DNA from: CAZLNV01 sp964561095
GTDB taxonomy: Bacteria; Bacillota_I; Bacilli_A; RF39; UBA660
Direction of reading: 5' to 3'
Assembly: GCA_964561095.1 (NCBI GenBank)
Contig: CAZLNV010000019.1
Span: forward strand, 1-17,222
Length of the DNA: 17,222 nucleotides
Below the pieces are notes generated by a model that saw only the letters and a program-made list of their open reading frames with translations, was not told the DNA's origin and did not search any database. Positions within the stretch are counted from its first letter, which is position 1, and each line of letters starts with the position of its first letter. Below, piece after piece: positions 1 through 6,018 of the stretch. A program made the position numbers and the translations under genes.

Positions 1-1292
1 TTTTTTTTGTTTAAATTTAATCTTTCAATTATCCCATTTAATTTGCTTATTAATTCTTCTTCATTAATATCTAATATTAGATTCCCATCTTTTAGTAATA
101 TTTCACCGTTTATAATTGTATATTTTATATTACTAGGTTTTACATTGTGTACGACTTGAGCAATTAGATTATTTGTTGGATATATTTCAATATTATTAAG
201 ATCCAGTATAATTATATCGGCTTTTTTTCCTACTTCAATACTTCCAATTATTTTATCGAGTCCCAAAGCTTTAGCACCATTAATGGTAGCACATTCTAAA
301 ATGTTATAAGAATTAGTTGCTAGCGGGTCTTCTAATAGACCCTTTGAGATTAGTGATGTTAACTGCATACTATTAAATAAATCTACGTTTAATCCACTTC
401 CTTGACCATCGCTTCCAAAAGATATATTGAGCCCATTATCTTTATATTTTTTATATGGAAGAATTCCACATCCCAAGCATAAATTACTAAGTATATTATG
501 AGATATATAAATATTATCTCTTTTTAATAAAGATATATTTTCATCTTCTAAATGAACTGCGTGTGCTAAAATAAGCTTATTTTCTAAATAGCCTAGATCT
601 TCTAATACTTTAATTGGTTTCATATTGAATTTATTTTCAATAGTTTTAACTTCATCTTTATTTTCACAAAAATGGATGTGGATAGGTAAATTATATTGAT
701 CTGCAAGTTCTTTACATTTTATTAAGCATTCTTTTGAACAAGTATATAATGAGTGCGGTGTAACTGAAAGTGATATAAGCGGAGATGGATTAGTATTAAG
801 CTCATTATAAAGCTCTATAAAGTCATTAATTCTACCATTCATGTTACCGTCAGGATCATTTATGCATCTTGAATATAAACATCTTATTTTTGATTTCTTA
901 ATAGCTTTTAAAACTTCTTTCCATCCAAAATACATATCAGCCCCACAAGTAGTGCCGGTTTTAATCATTTCTATACAAGTTAATAGAGTAGAATAATACA
1001 TATCATTATCATTCATAGCATCTTCAATTGGAAAGATCTTATCATTAAGCCAATGCATTAAGTCTAATCCATCGTTAGTATTTCTAAATATTGACATTCC
1101 TAGATGCATATGAGTATTTATTAATCCGGGCATAACTACCATGTTTTTAGCATCTATTATTTCATCATATTCTCCATCATAATTTTTTTCAATCTTAATA
1201 ATTGAGTCATTATCTATTACTATGTCTAAATTATCAATTAATTTTTCATTATTCATAGTAATTACTGTTCCATTTTTAATCAATTTTATCAT
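1..1292 (-). CDS. mtaD: Amidohydrolase, MTA/SAH deaminase-like (C-terminus cut off)
   Basis: Reading leftward from ATG at 1292 gives an open frame of 430 codons with no stop before the window edge, so a few C-terminal residues are missing. Features in order: a beta-strand lead (MIKLIKNGTVIT), the metal-binding GLINTHMHLG (HxH), LPIHIHFCENKDEV (third ligand His), LILAHAVHL (fourth His), SHNILSNLCLGCG, and SFGSDGQGSGLN with the catalytic/metal Asp. These are the ordered motifs of the cytosolic amidohydrolases that deaminate 5'-methylthioadenosine, S-adenosylhomocysteine or related bases, and the near-complete length fits that family. The start is chosen because AGGTG lies 6 nt upstream; an in-frame GTG at 1301 overlaps that site. 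The exact substrate (MTA/SAH, guanine or other) is not certain. It is divergent from the membrane-protein gene at 1391. Confidence 0.85.
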   Translation of the reverse strand, partial: MIKLIKNGTVITMNNEKLIDNLDIVIDNDSIIKIEKNYDGEYDEIIDAKNMVVMPGLINTHMHLGMSIFRNTNDGLDLMHWLNDKIFPIEDAMNDNDMYYSTLLTCIEMIKTGTTCGADMYFGWKEVLKAIKKSKIRCLYSRCINDPDGNMNGRINDFIELYNELNTNPSPLISLSVTPHSLYTCSKECLIKCKELADQYNLPIHIHFCENKDEVKTIENKFNMKPIKVLEDLGYLENKLILAHAVHLEDENISLLKRDNIYISHNILSNLCLGCGILPYKKYKDNGLNISFGSDGQGSGLNVDLFNSMQLTSLISKGLLEDPLATNSYNILECATINGAKALGLDKIIGSIEVGKKADIIILDLNNIEIYPTNNLIAQVVHNVKPSNIKYTIINGEILLKDGNLILDINEEELISKLNGIIERLNLNKK

Positions 1293-1309
1293 TTCATTCA
1301 CCTAATATA

Positions 1310-1338
1310 ATTTTATATTAAAATATTAGTTATTTCAA
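1310..1338 (-). promoter_or_regulatory. Promoter for the amidohydrolase gene
   Basis: On the minus strand there is a -35 TTGAAA (1333-1338), a 17-nt spacer and a -10 TAAAAT (1310-1315). The expected start is near 1303, just before the AGGTG ribosome site. Its -35 hexamer is the same six base pairs used by the opposite promoter. Confidence 0.65.
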
Positions 1339-1361
1339 TGAAATAAAATTTATGATATATT
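1333..1361 (+). promoter_or_regulatory. Promoter for the 1391 operon
   Basis: TTTCAA (1333-1338), a 17-nt spacer and an extended -10 TGA-TATATT (TG at 1353-1354, hexamer 1356-1361). The -35 lies inside the 15-bp palindrome TATTTCAATGAAATA (1331-1345). Confidence 0.5.
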
Positions 1362-1390
1362 AATTATAGAAAAAATATGGAGGATAGGAC

Positions 1391-1666
1391 ATGAAGAAAG
1401 AATATACATTTTTAACATTAAAAATATGTTTATGGGTTTTAATTATAGGTTGGATGAGTGTAATATTAACTGATTATTTATTAGTAAAAAATAAGAAGGA
1501 ACCAATATTTTGCATAAAAAACGAGGTTATAGCATCATCCGATGGGAATACGCACATTTGTACTGGGCTTGGCTATAAGTACTATAATGCTATTAAAGAA
1601 ACATATGTAATGAAAAAATTTATCCCTTTTTGGTCTGAACCTAAATTAGATGATACAAATGAATAG
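1391..1666 (+). CDS. Small single-pass membrane protein, unknown function
   Basis: A protein of 91 residues. Residues about 8-32 form one hydrophobic membrane segment after a short basic N-terminus. They are followed by a KNKKEPIFCIK stretch and a soluble part containing ICTGLGYKYYN and ending near the FIPFW motif. From memory, this FCIK...CTGLGYK...FGPFW-like pattern recurs in small hypothetical proteins of Bacillota; no function is known to me. Two cysteines outside the membrane segment (in FCIK and ICTG) could pair if that part is extracytoplasmic. The start is set by GGAGG at 1379-1383, 7 nt before ATG. It overlaps the next gene slightly (ATGAATAG), so the two are probably translated together. 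Confidence 0.75.
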   Translation: MKKEYTFLTLKICLWVLIIGWMSVILTDYLLVKNKKEPIFCIKNEVIASSDGNTHICTGLGYKYYNAIKETYVMKKFIPFWSEPKLDDTNE

Positions 1667-2084
1667 AACAATAAAAAAAATATTAATTTGTTTATTATTG
1701 GTTGAATTATTATTTATGTTTTCGTCTTGTTCTAAAAATGACGAATTGGAAGAAAAAATAGAATATCCAGAGGTAAATATAATGGATTATGACAAAATGG
1801 ACAAATATGAAACTTCTTACATAGAAGAAAAAATAAAATATAATTATACTTTCTATTTTGATGACGATAAATGTATGAATGTATTAGTAAGTATAACTTT
1901 TAATAATGTAGAAGAAGCAAATAAATATTATGAATCAATAAAAGATGATAATGATTATATAAATTTAAATATAGAAAAAAACATAGTAAAATACTATTAT
2001 AATTCAGAGAGTTTTATCTACATGATGTATTCAAAAGATATGATAATTGATTTATTATCTAAAAAAGATTTTATAATAGAATAA
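1659..2084 (+). CDS. Putative lipoprotein, unknown function
   Basis: The product is 141 residues. The N-terminus MNRTIKKILI carries basic residues, then a hydrophobic stretch and a lipobox-like FSSC with Cys24, followed by SKNDELEEK. This looks like a signal peptidase II lipoprotein signal with a non-typical Phe at -3. The mature part is acidic, rich in Lys, Asn and Tyr, with a YNYTFYFDDDKCMNVLVSI strand-like stretch. No family is recognised. An in-frame ATG at 1650 would add three residues, but neither start has a clear SD. The stop of the upstream gene overlaps the 1659 ATG, suggesting translational coupling. No terminator separates it from the infC promoter, whose -35 begins 5 nt after the stop. 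Confidence 0.72.
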   Translation: MNRTIKKILICLLLVELLFMFSSCSKNDELEEKIEYPEVNIMDYDKMDKYETSYIEEKIKYNYTFYFDDDKCMNVLVSITFNNVEEANKYYESIKDDNDYINLNIEKNIVKYYYNSESFIYMMYSKDMIIDLLSKKDFIIE

Positions 2085-2089
2085 TTTTA

Positions 2090-2118
2090 TTGACAAATAC
2101 ATATTTTTATTGTATATT
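2090..2118 (+). promoter_or_regulatory. infC operon promoter
   Basis: A consensus -35 TTGACA (2090-2095), exactly 17 nt, then -10 TATATT (2113-2118). The predicted transcript starts near 2125, leaving a leader of about 128 nt before infC. Confidence 0.85.
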
Positions 2119-2124
2119 ATATTT

Positions 2125-2239
2125 GTAATAAAAAAAGAAAGAAGTGTATCCACACTCACCTGATTGGTTAAACTAATAGGTAAATGCTTAATAATAAGTT
2201 TATAAGTGGATACGCAAGTATTCATTTTTTTATAGTTTT
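2125..2239 (+). ncRNA. infC-rpmI-rplT leader, L20-type attenuator
   Basis: Two mutually exclusive folds are visible. The first pairs 2144-2153 with 2206-2215 (10 bp, one G-U). It encloses one hairpin built from ACCT, a bulged G, ATTGGT, loop TAA, ACTAAT and AGGT, and a smaller GCTTA/TAAGT hairpin. The second pairs 2206-2213 with 2218-2225 around a GCAA tetraloop and runs into a T tract, an intrinsic terminator. The segment 2206-2213 (GTGGATAC) belongs to both. Bacillus subtilis controls this operon by L20-dependent attenuation in the leader, so an L20 leader is the natural reading. Which part L20 would bind is not shown by sequence alone. Confidence 0.75.
2206..2231 (+). terminator. Attenuator terminator upstream of infC
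   Basis: GTGGATAC, loop GCAA, GTATTCAT (8 bp, two G-U pairs) followed by seven T residues at 2225-2231. It ends 8 nt before the infC SD, so termination here would switch off the whole operon. It would also stop any read-through from the lipoprotein gene. Confidence 0.8.
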
Positions 2240-2255
2240 GGAGGTGTTTAGAATA
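2240..2255 (+). promoter_or_regulatory. infC ribosome binding site with AUA start codon
   Basis: GGAGGTG at 2240-2246 is followed by 6 nt and then ATA at 2253. IF3 homology begins exactly there (IAKQNDALINEQ). The only other in-frame candidates nearby, GTG 2244 and TTG 2238, sit inside or before the SD. The ATG at 2184 lies inside the attenuator. Confidence 0.82.
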
Positions 2256-2771
2256 GCTAAACAGAATGACGCTCTTATTAATGAGCAAATAAATTTTAAT
2301 GAAGTTATAGTAATTGGACCTAATGGGGAAAAAATGGGTTTAAAACCTATTAATGATGCCAGGACATTAGCAAATTATGCAGGATTAGACTTAGTCTTAA
2401 TGTCTGCAAATCCAACTCCTGTTTGCAAAATAATTGATTATAACAAATATCGTTATGAAAAAAGCAAAAAGGAAAAAGAGCAAAGGAAAAAGCAAATTTC
2501 TCAAAATTTAGAATTAAAAGAATATCGATTAAGTGTTACAATAGATGTTCATGACTTTGAAACTAAATTAAGAAATGCAACTGCATATTTACAAAAAGGT
2601 CATAAGGTAAAAGTATCTATTAAGTTTAAAGGAAGACAAATAGCTCATCCTGAATTAGGTAGAGAAGTAATACTAAAGTTCTGTAACAAATTAGAAGGAA
2701 TTGCACAAAAGGAAAGCGAACCAAAACTAGAAGGTAGAAGTATGAGTTTAATACTTGCACCAATTAAATAG
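2253..2771 (+). CDS. infC: Translation initiation factor IF-3
   Basis: A protein of 172 residues, the usual IF3 length. IF3 binds the 30S subunit, prevents premature 50S joining and checks the start codon and initiator tRNA. The N-domain (about 1-70) contains NEVIVIGPNGEKMG and CKIIDYNKYRYEK. A lysine-rich linker helix (about 70-85) leads to the C-domain with KEYRLSVTIDVHDFETKLRNA, KVKVSIKFKGRQIAHPELG and the ending GRSMSLILAP. The start is set at ATA 2253; a longer frame from ATG 2184 would translate the attenuator and has no homology. Rare start codons on infC allow IF3 to repress its own translation. First gene of the operon; L35 begins 17 nt after the stop. Confidence 0.96.
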   Translation: MAKQNDALINEQINFNEVIVIGPNGEKMGLKPINDARTLANYAGLDLVLMSANPTPVCKIIDYNKYRYEKSKKEKEQRKKQISQNLELKEYRLSVTIDVHDFETKLRNATAYLQKGHKVKVSIKFKGRQIAHPELGREVILKFCNKLEGIAQKESEPKLEGRSMSLILAPIK

Positions 2772-2788
2772 AAAGAAGGAGAAATATT

Positions 2789-2977
2789 ATGCCAAAACAA
2801 AAATCACATGGTGGAATCAGCAAAAAAATTAAAGTTAGAGCTGGTGGAAGCACTAAAATAGGAAGACCTGGAGGAAATCATAATACAGGTAAGAAAAATA
2901 CAAATTTTAACAGAAAAAATAGAAAAGGTACCTCTTTGAGCAAAGGTGACTCAAATAGATACAAGAAAGTAATATAA
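2789..2977 (+). CDS. rpmI: Ribosomal protein bL35
   Basis: 62 residues, very basic, the normal size for L35 of the 50S subunit. It starts MPKQKSHGGISKKIKV and ends KGTSLSKGDSNRYKKVI, matching the family pattern of MPKxKxH and a C-terminal SKGDxxRxKxxL. The middle (GGNHNTGKKNTNFNRKNRK) is Asn- and Gly-rich compared with textbook L35. An SD (AGAAGGAG) lies about 7 nt upstream. It sits between infC and rplT as in most bacteria. Confidence 0.94.
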   Translation: MPKQKSHGGISKKIKVRAGGSTKIGRPGGNHNTGKKNTNFNRKNRKGTSLSKGDSNRYKKVI

Positions 2978-2987
2978 GGGGGAAGTT

Positions 2988-3515
2988 ATGACAAGAGTTA
3001 AAGGTGGAACTGTTTCAAAAGACAGAAGAAGAAAAGTATTAAAGGAAGCTAAAGGTTATTTTGGAAGTAAGCACAGATTATATAGGACTGCTCAAGAACA
3101 AGTAATGCATTCAGGCGCATATAGTTATCAAGACAGAAAGAAAAGAAGCGGTGATTTTAGAAAATTATGGATTACTAGAATCAATGCTGCTTGTAGAATG
3201 AATAATATTAGCTACTCAAAATTTATTAATGGGTTATCTAAAGCAGGAGTATCTATTAACAGAAAAATGTTAAGCGAACTTGCTATTGCAGATCCAAATG
3301 AATTTGTTAAGCTAGTAGAGTTATCTAAATCAGCTTTAGAAGGTAAATTTATAAAAGAAGAAAAAAAAGAAGAAGTTATTAAAGAAAATAAAAAGGAAAT
3401 AAAAGAAGATTTATCTAAATTAACTGTTGCTGAATTAAAAACATTAGCTAAAGATAAAAAAGTTGATGGTTATACTTCAATGAAAAAAGTTGAATTGTTA
3501 GAAGCATTAAAATAA
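2988..3515 (+). CDS. rplT: Ribosomal protein bL20 with C-terminal HeH-like extension
   Basis: 175 residues against about 117-120 for ordinary L20. Residues 1-118 are standard L20: MTRVKGGTVSKDRRRKVLK, KGYFGSKHRLYRTAQEQVMHSGAYSYQDRKKRSGDFRKLWI, and NEFVKLVELSKSAL. After a charged linker (about 120-140, Lys/Glu repeats) residues 141-175 read DLSKLTVAELKTLAKDKKV then a GYTSMKKVELLEALK helix. This resembles the short helix-extension-helix fold of Rho N-terminal/SAP domains, which bind nucleic acid or act as small adaptors. L20 is an early 50S assembly protein binding 23S rRNA and the usual repressor of this operon. A GGGGG-type SD lies about 6 nt before ATG; L35 ends 10 nt upstream. Confidence 0.95.
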   Translation: MTRVKGGTVSKDRRRKVLKEAKGYFGSKHRLYRTAQEQVMHSGAYSYQDRKKRSGDFRKLWITRINAACRMNNISYSKFINGLSKAGVSINRKMLSELAIADPNEFVKLVELSKSALEGKFIKEEKKEEVIKENKKEIKEDLSKLTVAELKTLAKDKKVDGYTSMKKVELLEALK

Positions 3516-3534
3516 GGATTATTCCTTATTTTAA
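3507..3534 (+). terminator. Terminator of infC-rpmI-rplT
   Basis: A perfect 12-bp inverted repeat: TTAAAATAAGGA, loop TTAT, TCCTTATTTTAA. It overlaps the rplT stop codon; the right arm is T-rich and is followed by TTTATA. Confidence 0.65.
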
Positions 3535-3535
3535 T

Positions 3536-3566
3536 TTATAAAAAAATAGTCAAAATTGACTATTTT
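3536..3566 (-). terminator. Terminator of the tRNA-Gln/gltX/tRNA-Glu unit
   Basis: A 10-bp stem AAAATAGTCA (3543-3552) with TGACTATTTT (3557-3566). Read leftward, it is followed by a run of T (complement of the A run 3540-3546). It lies just past the tRNA-Glu 3' end. Confidence 0.7.
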
Positions 3567-3577
3567 AATCATTTATT

Positions 3578-3653
3578 TGGTGACCCATACGAGATTTGAA
3601 CTCGTGAATGTCGCCTTGAGAGGGCGATGTGTTAACCATTTCACCAATGGGCC
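3578..3653 (-). tRNA. tRNA-Glu(CUC)
   Basis: 76 nt with encoded CCA (3578-3580) and discriminator A. Acceptor stem GGCCCAT/ATGGGTC, D arm TGGTGAAATGGTTAACA, anticodon stem TCGCC/GGCGA with loop CTCTCAA giving anticodon CTC (3618-3620), T arm ACGAG-TTCAAAT-CTCGT. The 5' end is 8 nt after the gltX stop, so it is probably cut from the gltX transcript. It decodes GAG only; the UUC isoacceptor is at 5835-5910. Confidence 0.95.
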
Positions 3654-3661
3654 AATTAAAG

Positions 3662-5308
3662 TTATTTTTGCAAATAACTTTTAAATAATTCAATTCTTTT
3701 ATTTATTGATTCTTTTGATAATAATTTTAATATTTCATATAAATCTGGTGTCATTGTTCTTCCTGTAATACAAACTCTTACAAGTTCACATAAATCACCG
3801 ATTGAGCCAATATAACTATTAGGGTTTTCTTTAAATGCTTTTGTATCTGATGAAAAATTATATTTTGGACATAACTCTTTAATTTTATTAAACCAAACTT
3901 CTTTTTCATCGTTACTATTATATACATTATTAAAGTAATCTTCAAGTACTTGTATCTTATAAAAATCTTTTTTTATTATGTTATCATAATCATTAATTGA
4001 AAACAATTCATCAAACATATATGATATTTGAGTTTTTACATCAGAATATGAAGCTATATCTTTTCGTGGCCTTAAAATATTTCTTTCAATGTTTAGTATA
4101 TTTATTGTATACTCTTTATTACCCTTTAATAATTCATAAAAATCTTTATCATAAATATTTAAATATTCTAAAGTATTATCATACAAAGTAGTTGCTTTTA
4201 ATCTACTAAAATAAGTTTTAGAAATATTTAATAATTTTTCAATATCAAATAGTGAACCACTTTTAGACATTTTATCAAAAGTAAAAGTAAAATCATTTAT
4301 ATTCTTATCGGGGTTTTGATTATACCATTCTTCAAAATTTGAATTTAAAAGAGTAGCAAAATATAATTTAACAGCACTTTCTGGTATTCCTCTTTCATTA
4401 TAAAAGTTAACAGCAGCTTCAGGATCTTTCCTTTTTGATAATTTCCTAATTATTTCTCCTTCTTTTTTATTAAGTGGAAGGATATGCGCATATTTAGGTA
4501 TTTTAAATCCAAAAGACTTCCATATTTCTAAGTGATATGGGACTGAAGATATATATGAATCATCTCTTGTAACAGTAGTTACTCTCATCAAATGATCATC
4601 TACTACATGTGCAAAAGCATATGGAGGAATTCCATCAGATTTAATCAATACATGGTCAATATCATTTTCTGGTATTTCAATTTTTCCTTTTATTAAATCC
4701 TTAAACTCAATTCTTTTATTGAAATCACCAGTACTTTTTAATCTTAGTACCCAAGGAATATTATTTTTTATTTTTTCTTCAATTTCTTCATATGTTAAAT
4801 TTCTACATTTTGCATACTTTCCATAATATCCAATTCTATCTTTTTTTTCACTTTGTATTTCTCTCAATTTAGAAATTTCTTCTTCCGTGCAAAAACATGG
4901 ATAAGCTTTTCCAATAGATACTAAATATTTACCGAAAGCAGCATATATATTTTTTCTTTTACTTTGAACATAAGGACCATATTTTCCACCATTAATTGGG
5001 TCTTCATCGATACGATACTTGTATGTTTTTAAATCTTCCAATATTAATTCTGTACCATTTTCAATCGCACGTTTATCATCTGTATCTTCAATTCTTAATA
5101 TAAATATACCATTAGTTTGATGAGCAAATGTTTCGGGTATAAAAGATGCAAATAAGTTACCCATATGCATTCTTCCCGTTGGAGAAGGGGCGAATCTGCA
5201 AACTTCAGCTTTATCGCTCAAATCTCTTTCTGGATATTCTTTTTCATAGTCCTCAATAGTTTTATCTACATTAGGGTATAGCAAATCTGCTAATTTTTTA
5301 TAATCCAT
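3662..5308 (-). CDS. gltX: Glutamate-tRNA ligase
   Basis: 548 residues from ATG 5308; class I synthetase charging tRNA-Glu, and possibly also tRNA-Gln. Seen: RFAPSPTGRMHMGN with the HIGH-type motif (residues 48-51), LRIEDTDDKR (about 71-80), CFC at 138-140 and another Cys at 168 in the zinc-arm region, the RDDSYISSVPYHLEIW block (about 248-263) and the KMSKS-type loop KLSKR (289-293). The rest is the helical anticodon-binding part. It resembles the roughly 550-residue GluRS variant common in Clostridia and uncultured Bacillota rather than the classical B. subtilis enzyme. The frame stays open up to 5431, but that extension is the antisense-free reading of tRNA-Gln itself and is not protein. 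SD-like AAGGAAGTGA lies just upstream of 5308. Whether it is non-discriminating cannot be told here. Confidence 0.95.
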   Translation of the reverse strand: MDYKKLADLLYPNVDKTIEDYEKEYPERDLSDKAEVCRFAPSPTGRMHMGNLFASFIPETFAHQTNGIFILRIEDTDDKRAIENGTELILEDLKTYKYRIDEDPINGGKYGPYVQSKRKNIYAAFGKYLVSIGKAYPCFCTEEEISKLREIQSEKKDRIGYYGKYAKCRNLTYEEIEEKIKNNIPWVLRLKSTGDFNKRIEFKDLIKGKIEIPENDIDHVLIKSDGIPPYAFAHVVDDHLMRVTTVTRDDSYISSVPYHLEIWKSFGFKIPKYAHILPLNKKEGEIIRKLSKRKDPEAAVNFYNERGIPESAVKLYFATLLNSNFEEWYNQNPDKNINDFTFTFDKMSKSGSLFDIEKLLNISKTYFSRLKATTLYDNTLEYLNIYDKDFYELLKGNKEYTINILNIERNILRPRKDIASYSDVKTQISYMFDELFSINDYDNIIKKDFYKIQVLEDYFNNVYNSNDEKEVWFNKIKELCPKYNFSSDTKAFKENPNSYIGSIGDLCELVRVCITGRTMTPDLYEILKLLSKESINKRIELFKSYLQK

Positions 5309-5325
5309 AATTTCACTTCCTTTAT

Positions 5326-5399
5326 TGGTTGCCCTAGAAGGATTCGGACCTCCGGTGCTAGAGTCAGAGTCTAGAGCCTTACCGCTTGGCCATAGGGCA
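5326..5399 (-). tRNA. tRNA-Gln(CUG)
   Basis: 74 nt with encoded CCA (5326-5328), discriminator A and the U1-A72 pair typical of tRNA-Gln. Acceptor TGCCCTA/TAGGGCA, anticodon stem CTAGA/TCTAG with loop CTCTGAC giving anticodon CTG (5365-5367), T arm GGAGG-TCCGAAT-CCTTC. In the T loop TCCGAAT replaces the usual TTC, and T-stem pairing GGAGG/CCTTC includes a G-U. It lies 17 nt upstream of the gltX start and probably heads its transcript. It reads CAG. Confidence 0.93.
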
Positions 5400-5411
5400 A
5401 TTAACATTAAT

Positions 5412-5417
5412 ATTATA
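5412..5417 (-). promoter_or_regulatory. Likely -10 for the tRNA-Gln/gltX unit
   Basis: TATAAT on the minus strand, 12 nt before the tRNA-Gln 5' end. No good -35 is seen: the expected position reads TATTTT inside the T tract of the upstream terminator. Confidence 0.45.
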
Positions 5418-5431
5418 CTATAAATAGACAC

Positions 5432-5457
5432 AAAAAAATAGTATTAGATACTATTTT
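5432..5457 (-). terminator. Terminator of the 83-residue gene
   Basis: Stem AAAATAGTAT (minus strand 5457-5448), 3-nt loop, ATACTATTTT, then more T residues ending at 5432. It separates the small gene from the tRNA-Gln/gltX unit. Confidence 0.75.
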
Positions 5458-5476
5458 GAAAAAGTAAATAAAATTT

Positions 5477-5728
5477 TTACTTATATATTCTTAAACGTTT
5501 TACAGGCACTAAATTAATTTCATGTTCATAATATTCACCAATTAAACCATTTGCTAAATTAGAACACTCATATGTGATACCACTTTTAGTGATAAAAATT
5601 TTATCTATAATTAGCTTTTCTCCTAATTCAATAATACTATTATCTTCATAGTAATCTCCCCAAATATCTTTTCCATTTTTTGAAACTTGTGTAACTATTT
5701 CATCTCCAACATCATATTTAGTTTTCAT
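5477..5728 (-). CDS. Unknown small soluble protein, 83 residues
   Basis: Begins MKTKYDVGDEIVTQV and ends EINLVPVKRLRIYK. It has no membrane segment or signal peptide. Alternating hydrophobic residues (EKLIIDKIFITKSGITYEC) suggest a small beta-rich, perhaps SH3-like barrel; this is only an impression and no family is recognised. The start at 5728 is supported by AGGAG at 5736-5740 and by a promoter just upstream. The frame remains open to 5896, but that extension runs through the terminator and into tRNA-Glu, so it is not coding. The gene is monocistronic, with its own promoter and terminator, inside a tRNA-rich region. Confidence 0.75.
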   Translation of the reverse strand: MKTKYDVGDEIVTQVSKNGKDIWGDYYEDNSIIELGEKLIIDKIFITKSGITYECSNLANGLIGEYYEHEINLVPVKRLRIYK

Positions 5729-5753
5729 TGTATCACTCCTTATATAAGAATGT

Positions 5754-5782
5754 ATTATATATAAAAAAAGTTTAGTAGTCAA
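5754..5782 (-). promoter_or_regulatory. Promoter of the 83-residue gene
   Basis: Minus-strand -35 TTGACT (5777-5782), 17-nt spacer, -10 TATAAT (5754-5759). The ATG is at 5728 with AGGAG between. Confidence 0.8.
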
Positions 5783-5792
5783 ACAATTTTTG

Positions 5793-5824
5793 ACAAAATA
5801 AAAATCACAAATTATTGTGATTTT
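5793..5824 (-). terminator. Terminator after tRNA-Glu(UUC)
   Basis: 10-bp stem AAAATCACAA/TTGTGATTTT (5801-5810 with 5815-5824), loop of 4, followed leftward by TATTTTG. It begins 11 nt past the tRNA 3' end. Confidence 0.75.
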
Positions 5825-5834
5825 ATTTTCAACT

Positions 5835-5910
5835 TGGTGACCTGTACGGGATTTGAACCCGTGAGTGCACGCGTGAAAGGCGTGTGTGTTAACCATTTCA
5901 CCAACAGGCC
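5835..5910 (-). tRNA. tRNA-Glu(UUC)
   Basis: 76 nt with encoded CCA and discriminator A. Acceptor GGCCTGT/ACAGGTC, D arm TGGTGAAATGGTTAACA, anticodon stem CACGC/GCGTG with loop CTTTCAC giving anticodon TTC (5875-5877), T arm ACGGG-TTCAAAT-CCCGT. It shares its D arm with tRNA-Glu(CUC) at 3578-3653, suggesting common origin. It follows tRNA-Ile by 10 nt in one transcript. Confidence 0.96.
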
Positions 5911-5920
5911 ATTAAAAAAA

Positions 5921-5997
5921 TGGTGGGCCTGAATAGACTTGAACTATCGACCTTGCGCTTATCAGACGCACGCTCTAACCAACTGAGCTACAAGCCC
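5921..5997 (-). tRNA. tRNA-Ile(GAU)
   Basis: 77 nt with encoded CCA and discriminator A. Acceptor GGGCTTG/CAGGCCC (one U-G), D arm TAGCTCAGTTGGTTAGAGC, anticodon stem TGCGT/GCGCA with loop CTGATAA giving anticodon GAT (5961-5963), T arm GATAG-TTCAAGT-CTATT. First gene of the tRNA-Ile/tRNA-Glu transcript. Confidence 0.96.
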
Positions 5998-6018
5998 CTT
6001 TTTTTCATTGACTTTAAT

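Noticed and set aside
2184..2252. N-terminal extension of IF3 from ATG 2184
   Set aside because: It would translate the attenuator stem, terminator and SD, has no IF3 homology, and lacks a convincing ribosome site.
2055..2288. 77-residue minus-strand frame over the infC leader
   Set aside because: It lies antisense to a promoter, attenuator and IF3 start and shows no ribosome site or protein-like pattern.
5729..5896. Longer version of the 83-residue protein
   Set aside because: The extra part runs through the promoter, terminator hairpin and tRNA-Glu(UUC).
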